This document shows, piece after piece, positions 43,559 to 49,342 of a DNA stretch of 49,342 nt (its first letter is position 1; each line of letters opens with the position of its first letter). Below the pieces are notes generated by a model that was given only the letters and a program-made list of their open reading frames with translations, had not been told where the DNA came from and searched no databases. This DNA is from Hymenopellis radicata (Eukaryota; Basidiomycota; Agaricomycetes; Agaricales; Physalacriaceae): positions 1-49,342 of the forward strand of contig JADNRX010000389.1 of the NCBI GenBank assembly GCA_015501595.1. The letters run 5' to 3'. The translations under genes were made by a program, and so were the position numbers.

Positions 43559-44294
43559 TGTGGCGCATTTTTGATTAGATCAGCACTGGGCAGGATGGGG
43601 TGGGCATTGATGAATGCTGCTATAGGGGATGGCTGTTGGGGTGATGAAAACCTTTTTTATAGTTTTTTAGGCTGGAAATCTAATGGTGTAAACCATTTTG
43701 CGATAGCTTCAAAATTGAGGGAGATATTAAAGGTGCAAAAATGTGCCACACTTCTAGTAGGCCTTGTACATAGCCTATAGCCCTGGGACTTTGATACCTT
43801 CTAGAGGTCCTATAGAACGATATGTGGTATCAATTTCAGGTCATTTTATCAGAGGGTTCAAGAGATATACTAGGATGACTGCTGCAGAGCCCCTAGGGAT
43901 ATAATACAGGATTCTGCTACTCTGAGGACCTATAACTTTGATACATCGTGTATAGTGGTAATATATCCCTCTTAGTAGTAGAGAGAGTGCTCCCAACTCA
44001 GTAGTCCATGTATAGATAGGTCCTCAGTGCTGTTTTAAGCATTTTCGCATTTCTCGTTATTTAATATAAGGATACCTCTCTAAATTGTACTGGGCTACCT
44101 TTAGACATTCATTTACAACCTCTTTGCAAAAGGAACCATGTTATTTGGTGAAGGGACCAGTGTTCTAGAGGTCAGTCTTCCTCCCCACCGGAGTTTTTGA
44201 TCAAAATTCCCACGCTCTAGAGGGAGCATCGTCCACTCAATTTAATGTGTCTCACACATGCTACTGCCTTCATTTCTTCTGCAGGACGTGTATA
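43559..44294 (+). repeat. Dispersed repeat R1, copy 2 (about 736 bp)
   Basis: Direct copy of 16640-17376. It begins about 275 bp after a hAT MITE; copy 1 begins about 390 bp after one. The copies diverge sharply beyond both ends. Confidence 0.8.
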
Positions 44295-44389
44295 CATCAG
44301 GAAATGCCTATATGCATTTAGACAACTAAAGTTTAGAGTATCCACAACCTCAAACTTAAAGCAACTTAAAGCTGAAAAAGCATTGAGAG

Positions 44390-46051
44390 TAGTCCTGTTT
44401 TAATCGCGGGGGTGTTGGCCGGCACCCGGTTGCTTATGAAATCGGCCCGATTAGGAATGCACGTGCTCCCTATTACCGCCACCACGACGACACGACTTGG
44501 CCATGTCTGGACTGCCTGACGCGTCACAATTCATTCAATACACCCTGTTCTTCATCTAAACGACGCCGATGTGCTCGACTTCAACCCCTCACTATCCTAA
44601 GTCCTTCACATCTGATTTCATCTCGATTCCACTGCCAAACCTAACAAGCGATATTAAACATGAATCCAATACAAGACCAAGCGGAGGTAAGAACGGGAAG
44701 AGGTATGAGATGCGGGGAAAGAGGAACCCTTCAATGTCACTGGCGAGAGTAGACTATCGAGAGTGGGGGGGAAGTTATACCATTTCGAGGACAGCCTAGA
44801 GCCACTCAGGGCTCACACTTTTAGACGCAGCGAACACTGGTATTAAAGACATTTGTTTCCACTTCGAGTACACGTTGATCAGTGAGTTGAGATAATGTAG
44901 ATAATGTATGTCAATCAAATCCTAGTCATTCTGGAAGACGACCCGCACGCCAACAGGTGCGGACAAACATGGAAATAGACCTGACTCGGTGTCAGCTGGG
45001 TTGCACTGCGCGAAAATATGACATACCGTCGCGGCCGTCTGCCTTAGACGGGTACCATGTCCCCAGGTCCTCACGGCCAATATCCCACCAATGAACACTG
45101 ACACGCCTGTCGCGATGCTGATATTTCCGGGCAGTTTCTCTGGCGCAAATACCTCTTCGTGCAGCAATCGCGAAAACACGGACTCGTCGGGGTCGTGCCA
45201 GGAAGTCTTCAAACTCGACGCAGATTCTTGCTTCCTGCTCCTCGAACCGCCGCGACTTTGAGCGGCTTCCTAGGCCTCCAGACGGCCACTGGGGACGGTC
45301 GACGTAGAAAAGCCCATCACTTTCATCGTCGTCCCAGACGTCAAGGCGGGCTCGCATCTCTATTCGGTCGCGCTCCTTGGCCTGCATTCGATAATCGCTC
45401 GTTCTAGAGCGTTGATGCGAGATCGTTCCCGAGGTTGATAGCATCGTTCCCGCTGTGTACATGTTAGTAAATGAAAGCGATGGACAAGGAGTCAACACAC
45501 CTCTCTGAATGAAACTTCCTCATCCCGTTTCCGGCCTCTTTTCGTTCACGCTCCATCGCCTCGTCCGTCTTTTTTGAAGTTAACCTGTTGGTATCGCCAC
45601 CACCCAGCGCTGCACCTGGATTTTGTTGATATAGGCGGGGCCTGCATTTGGTGGTGCTACACGTCTCCTAGTGGCAGAGGATAGGAACAGTGAATAAAAC
45701 TGATTTTCCGTTGCGGTACAGATAAATATGTCGGTCCCATCCAATATCAACAAGACCGGCTCTTCCTGTCGCTCCTGCAATTCCGGGATGCTGACGACAA
45801 TCTGCTTGACGGTTGACTTGTCCTCAGGGCTGTTCCAGGCGATGGCGGCGGGCATTAAATCAAGGAAAATGAGGGCATAAACGACGTGAATTGTGTGCGA
45901 TCGTGGTGGTATAGGGAGAGACGCGTGTTCCTAATCGGGCTGATTGCATAAGCAACCGGTTGCCGGCTAACAGCCCCGCGATTTGAAACAGACTACATAC
46001 ACATACTTTGCTCGCTCGTCATGTGTATCGTTGTCTGTCTAGGAGAGACTA
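44390..46051. mobile_element. TIR element with 9-bp flanking repeat (1662 bp)
   Basis: CATTGAGAG lies on both sides (44381-44389, 46052-46060). The left end starts TAGTCCTGTTTTAATCGCGG and about 70-100 bp are mirrored around 45885-45995 (CGCGATTTGAAACAGACTA). A second GACTA end lies 56 bp further at 46051, and that one borders the 9-bp repeat. Nine-bp duplications and long TIRs would fit a Mutator-like element; a hAT element with 8 bp is the alternative. The interior holds minus-strand open frames but no recognised transposase. Confidence 0.65.
44922..45855 (-). CDS. Unknown minus-strand gene-like region inside the TIR element
   Basis: Three overlapping minus-strand frames lie here (45580-45855, 44992-45498, 44922-45212). 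Pieces include EERERR-like charged runs (AKERDRIEMRARLDVWDDDE) and, in another frame, a hydrophobic segment (SIATGVSVFIGGILAVRTWG) that could be a single membrane helix. An intron-like GTGTGT...CACAG stretch lies near 45451-45502. The pieces may be exons of one captured gene, but frames do not join simply and I name no family. Confidence 0.3.
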
Positions 46052-46060
46052 CATTGAGAG

Positions 46061-46222
46061 CTGAGAAAGCATCTCAAAGCAAACTCAAGGCAACTTAAGA
46101 TAAGTGCTTCTTAAGCATTATATATAAGGTACCTTATAACATCTTCATGCATCTTCAAACTAGGGTTCCGAATGCATATACTATAAGATGTCTTAGGGTA
46201 TCAGCTCTCATGCAGCTAACTA
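46061..46222. repeat. CTTAAG-rich repeat 4, left of MITE
   Basis: CTTAAG words (CAACTTAAGATAAGTGCTTC, near 46089) continue the CTTAAG-rich DNA at 44330-44380. This suggests one older repeat that received the TIR element and the MITE at 46223. Confidence 0.45.
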
Positions 46223-46481
46223 TACTGTACTAACGCGACCAAGTCTTCACAGCATGTTACGCATTACGCATAGTCTTCACTGGATCAAGTCTTCACATTA
46301 AGGCACAAAGGTGGTAATTGCCTTATTTGGAGCGGCAGCGTTAGCCGCTGCGCAGAAAATTTCCTTTTCTAGCCTGTATTGGAGAAAATTTGAAGGTGTT
46401 ATGCATTATCCGAGACCTCAGGTCTTCACTCACGCGGCCCCGTTACACGTTATGTGAAGACGTGGTCGCGTTAGTACAGTA
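46223..46481. mobile_element. TA-flanked MITE, family D (259 bp)
   Basis: TACTGTACTAACGCGACC at the left mirrors GGTCGCGTTAGTACAGTA at the right, both in TA. GTCTTCACA / TGTGAAGAC extend the inverted repeat. The interior repeats TGGTAATTGCC next to a GC hairpin (GCGGCAGCGTTAGCCGCTGC). It sits inside CTTAAG-rich DNA. Confidence 0.88.
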
Positions 46482-47883
46482 GTTACTTAAAGTTACTTTG
46501 AGCTATGCATAGTGTTAGCAAGGAAGTACACCCTAGGTTTCAAGTTCTTGTAGGTACTGATTGGAATTTACAAAGAATCTCTCACATTGTTTGTAGTTCT
46601 ACAATTTATGCTACTTGACCAGGCCTCAAGCACAGTTTGGTAAAGAATACGGAGGACCATAGATCATATAGTGACGATGCAACCAGCACAATGATGCGGC
46701 AGCCCACGACTGCCCATAATGACATCCCCACTGTCGCATCCCTCCATCCATCCATCCGTCCGTTATCTGTTCATCTATCTATCACCTATCGTCATCCATC
46801 CGTCACTCGTCGTCCGCTCGTCGTCGTCGCGATTCCGGGGTACAGCAAGAAGGAAGAGAAGAGAAAGGGCCAACAGCCGATACAAAGTCCGGAGGCTATG
46901 GTGCTCCTCCTCCTCGGTGACAGCTATATAGCTGGAGCCAGTGGGGTCGTCCTTGTCGGCGAAAGCAAAACCCGAATCCGCACATGGGCCGAACTGAGGT
47001 GGAAGGTCGGAGGTGTCCGATGTCCTTGTGTCTGCACGCCTGCACATTCGTCTAAATGGACGACATCAGTTGATAAAGCAACGGTCTATATTTAAAACCT
47101 CACCTTAGCACGATGGTGACGACCATCGACGGCGTCCTCGCGTGTTATAACACTCCCCGAAGAAGTCTATTCTCGGACCAAGGGTTGTCGTCCAGGTAGA
47201 GGCGTCTAAATCCCGATGCCACGCTCAGAAAGTAGCACAGGTACCGTCTCCTCGTCCTAGAATCAAAAAATCAACGAGTTGACTTCCGTACCAGACACGG
47301 AATACTCGCCATCATCGAGGCGTAGAACATCAGGGCGGAGACGTCAACCATGGCTGCGGAACCACAGCGAGTAAGGGCTTCCAGCGGCGCGAAGCCAAGT
47401 GGGCAATGGACGCATCTCGTAGACCACGTCACAAGCAAGAGCCGAGTCCAATGGAGCGTCCAGGCCAAAGGCGCTACCGTAAAAGTAAGTCCAACATCCA
47501 GATAAGAAATAAACAATGCCGACTCACCATGTAAATGCCAGACTCTGCGCTGTTCGCGACATAAAGTAAACTGTTCCCGTGTCAAAGTCTACGTGTACGC
47601 TAACTTAGGAGCCTTAGCTGTAACAAATAGCCTATTCTCCCTGGGCAGTTGTCAGGCTGCGCAATCTTGTTTTCTAGGCAACTGCCTAGAGCCACGTGGA
47701 CAGCCGGACCCTTTAGCAGTACCACGTGGCACGTCATTCACGGCTTGGGAATCAGGAACCACGGCATTCGCCTTCAAAATACCGGCCGGCGTCGGTCGCA
47801 ATTCAGCGGCGCGTACTCATCCCAATGGGGTTCAGATTACACGATCTGGATTGGTACGCGCGCACTACCCGGATTGGGCTAGC
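46482..47883. other. Unassigned; simple repeat and possible minus-strand remnants
   Basis: CTTAAG words continue to about 46540. A CCATCCATCCGTC-type simple repeat lies at about 46742-46810. Minus-strand frames at 46775-47047 and 47271-47585 are protein-like in parts (GSAAMVDVSAL), but the family is uncertain. No gene is called. Confidence 0.4.
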
Positions 47884-47884
47884 G

Positions 47885-48166
47885 ACGCGCTCCCTGCTGG
47901 CCACAGCGCGCACGGGGGCGTATTTACACGACTGCTACCTGTACTCCACGTAAATGTAGTATATCAGCCCCTGAACTTCGTTTAATGGCTGGATGCAGCC
48001 GGATAACCTTGCGCCACACTTGGTGACGCACTCCCCGCTGCCCACAGCGCGCACGGGGGCGTATTTACACGACTGCTACCTGTACTCCACGTAAATGTAG
48101 TATATCAGCCCCTGAACTTCGTTTAATGGCTGGATGCAGCCGGATAACCTTGCGCCACACTTGGTC
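47885..48166. repeat. 141-bp tandem duplication
   Basis: The stretch from CGC(A)CTCCC..CACAGCGCGCACGGGG to GCGCCACACTTGG occurs twice at a period of 141 bp (TATTTACACGACTGC at 47921 and 48062). Apart from a few bases near the start, the copies are the same, so the duplication is recent. The length is 47 codons, but no gene is recognised. Confidence 0.9.
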
Positions 48167-48352
48167 GTACTCACTCGGTCGGTATTCTGCTCATCCCACC
48201 TCACAATCTTATTTTCACACCAATACAAAAGTATTCTCAAGTATTATCATCTCCACTCTCTTTCAAGAGACACTATACTGGTCAATAATGTCTTTCAAGT
48301 TCGTCGTCCCTCTCTGTAACCCGTCCTGAGCCTACCGTTTCTTACCTTCCTA

Positions 48353-48446
48353 AGGTCTTGTGGCTTAGTCGTTATCCGTCCATGACGTGTTTCGTATTTG
48401 TCTATGTCGGAACCCTGGTTCGATTCCGGCTTGGAGCATTTGTTTT
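48353..48446 (+). tRNA. tRNA-like sequence, probably a relic or SINE head
   Basis: An A-box-like TGGCTTAGTCGTTA (48360) and an exact B box GGTTCGATTCC (48418) are about 58 bp apart, followed by TTTTCCTTTTT, a Pol III terminator-like run. The T stem is fair (four of five pairs), but the acceptor strands GGTCTTG and TTGGAGC pair poorly and no clean anticodon stem is seen. A functional tRNA is doubtful; a pseudogene or tRNA-derived SINE fits better. Confidence 0.4.
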
Positions 48447-48604
48447 CCTTTTTCTTGCTAAGTTTAACTTAGCGTGCTACATCACATAGCTCTTAAGACC
48501 CAAGTCCATCCTCACAGGCTCTTAAATCTCGCCACATTTCTCAACATCCACTTTTATTCCAATACTACCATATTTACGCAAAGTTTACTTTCCAACGCGG
48601 GTCC

Positions 48605-49247
48605 TTACGTACCTCAACCTTCAATCCGACCATCATCCACCTTACGTCCATCTCTTGTTCTCGCCATTCGCTCTCGGCTTTGCCTTCCGCCAAACAGTAC
48701 GACTTCCACCAGGATAGCATGGCGACCACGCTCAACAGGCCGTTCTGACCGGGTTGAACCAAAAGCTCCCATCCCTCCGTGCCCATTCCCCCCGCGTCCA
48801 TTTACCATCTTTCCCAGCCCTGCGCCATTTCGGCTGCAGTGCGCCCCACCAAGCATGCCACTCCTTTGCAAACCCTTCAGCGTCTCCCGGCATCAGTATA
48901 CTCCTCTTTCCATTCCTGGTTCTCCCATTTTGGATCCACGCACTCAGCAACGTCGGCCGTCCTTTGGCACGCAGACCATGCTTCCTTCCCTCCTGCACCG
49001 AAATAAAACCATATGCGCGTTCAATTTCGACCAACAAACCGAGCACTGGTATCAAGTCCGTCCCTCCTGTCGCCCCAGCAAATTCGTCGACTGCCTGTCG
49101 CAGCCAAATGGGCGCGTCCTCCAGTCTCGTCTGCAGATCCGCCAGCGTCCGCGGACTCCAATCATCCGTACGTATAGTTGATTCATTTATCCTGCCTTCA
49201 TTCATTTTCTTTCCAGGTGACCCCGCATACATCTCCCCACCCATCAT
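48605..49247 (-). pseudogene. Agaricomycete hypothetical protein (W-x-x-WW-x-x-LQP family), frameshifted
   Basis: On the minus strand: LEDAPIWLRQAVDEF, LGLLVEIERAYGF, AKGRPTLLSAWIQNGR and EWHAWWGALQPKWRRAGKDG. These are conserved features of a common multi-copy fungal hypothetical family that ends with a VVA-x-L-x-W-W block. That block (NGLLSVVAMLSWW) is present but in another frame, so a frame change lies near 48770-48790. Downstream is AESEWREQEMDVRWMMVGL. The frame stays open through 49247 towards the window edge. Function unknown. Confidence 0.6.
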
Positions 49248-49342
49248 CGAGATCGGCTTTCACGGTGCCTTCAACGACGGGCTGTGGTTCAACGATGGGA
49301 ACGACGGCAGTGCGCTCGGGGAGTCGGTTCGCGAGTGGGATC
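49217..49342 (+). CDS. Possible plus-strand exon at the window edge
   Basis: A canonical intron (49168-49216, GTACGTATAG...TTTCCAG) would join CCAATCATC to a 42-codon open exon containing PAYISPPIIEIGFHGAFNDG. It overlaps the minus-strand gene 5' region, so only one strand is likely real here. The composition is convincing but the exon is cut by the window end. Confidence 0.3.
   Translation, partial: MTPHTSPHPSSRSAFTVPSTTGCGSTMGTTAVRSGSRFASGI

Noticed and set aside
47271..47585. Ankyrin-repeat protein on the minus strand
   Set aside because: One short stretch (GSAAMVDVSAL) is suggestive, but no complete ankyrin repeat or consistent splicing was found.
48474..49181. 235-codon plus-strand frame
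   Set aside because: It is mostly antisense to the conserved W-x-x-WW protein on the minus strand, with low-complexity Pro/Ser-rich composition. Only the terminal exon candidate after 49217 was kept, at low confidence.

Overview
The window reads as a transposon-rich accessory region of a filamentous basidiomycete, most likely an Agaricomycete. The grounds are introns of about 45-60 bp with fungal splice sites, relics of Agaricomycete gene families (a DUF6534-type membrane protein, an A1 aspartic protease, a family-2 glycosyltransferase, a W-x-x-WW-x-x-LQP hypothetical protein), a Ty3/gypsy chromovirus and many hAT elements. I cannot name the species. No complete, undamaged host gene is evident.

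Layout. 1-4148: AT-rich, unannotatable DNA with two TA-flanked MITEs and one 665-bp hAT MITE. 4152-10271: a 6.1-kb element with 726-bp terminal inverted repeats starting CACTG and flanked by GCA, holding a 4.1-kb minisatellite of about 33 units. 10275-15080: an open reading frame split by a 4.1-kb hAT element (8-bp duplication GTCCACTT) whose transposase is dead and itself split by a 957-bp hAT MITE (ATCGTTGC). 15081-16343: a hAT MITE nested in an older copy of its own family. 16640-17376: a dispersed repeat found again at 43559-44294. 17.4-21.1 kb: mostly unassigned. 21.2-26.7 kb: a 5'-truncated chromovirus with an uninterrupted pol remnant (lacking the first RT aspartate), an intact extra 687-codon ORF of unknown function and a probable 3' LTR; its truncated end is fused to a hAT terminus. 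26.8-28.7 kb: two MITEs in repeated-module DNA. 28.7-32.0 kb: three broken host genes. 32.1-43.3 kb: five near-complete TAG...CTA hAT MITEs (1.0-2.1 kb), one fragment and one TA MITE. 44.4-46.5 kb: a 1.66-kb TIR element and a TA MITE inside CTTAAG-rich DNA. 46.5-49.3 kb: unassigned DNA, a 141-bp tandem duplication, a tRNA-like sequence, and a frameshifted minus-strand gene running to the edge.

How it fits together. The main signal is a set of non-autonomous hAT elements that share internal modules (a CCCC..GCAAT..GGGG hairpin, an AT-rich block, a GTAAGCCCTC..ACGAGGC motif) but carry different, strongly reiterated palindromic subterminal motifs. Most still have perfect or near-perfect 8-bp target duplications. 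This suggests repeated swapping of transposase-recognition ends around a common core. The other unusual objects are the CACTG long-TIR element with its minisatellite cargo and the extra ORF of the chromovirus. Coordinates of nested elements were read by eye from termini and target duplications; family names of the relic genes rest on remembered family motifs, not on a search.
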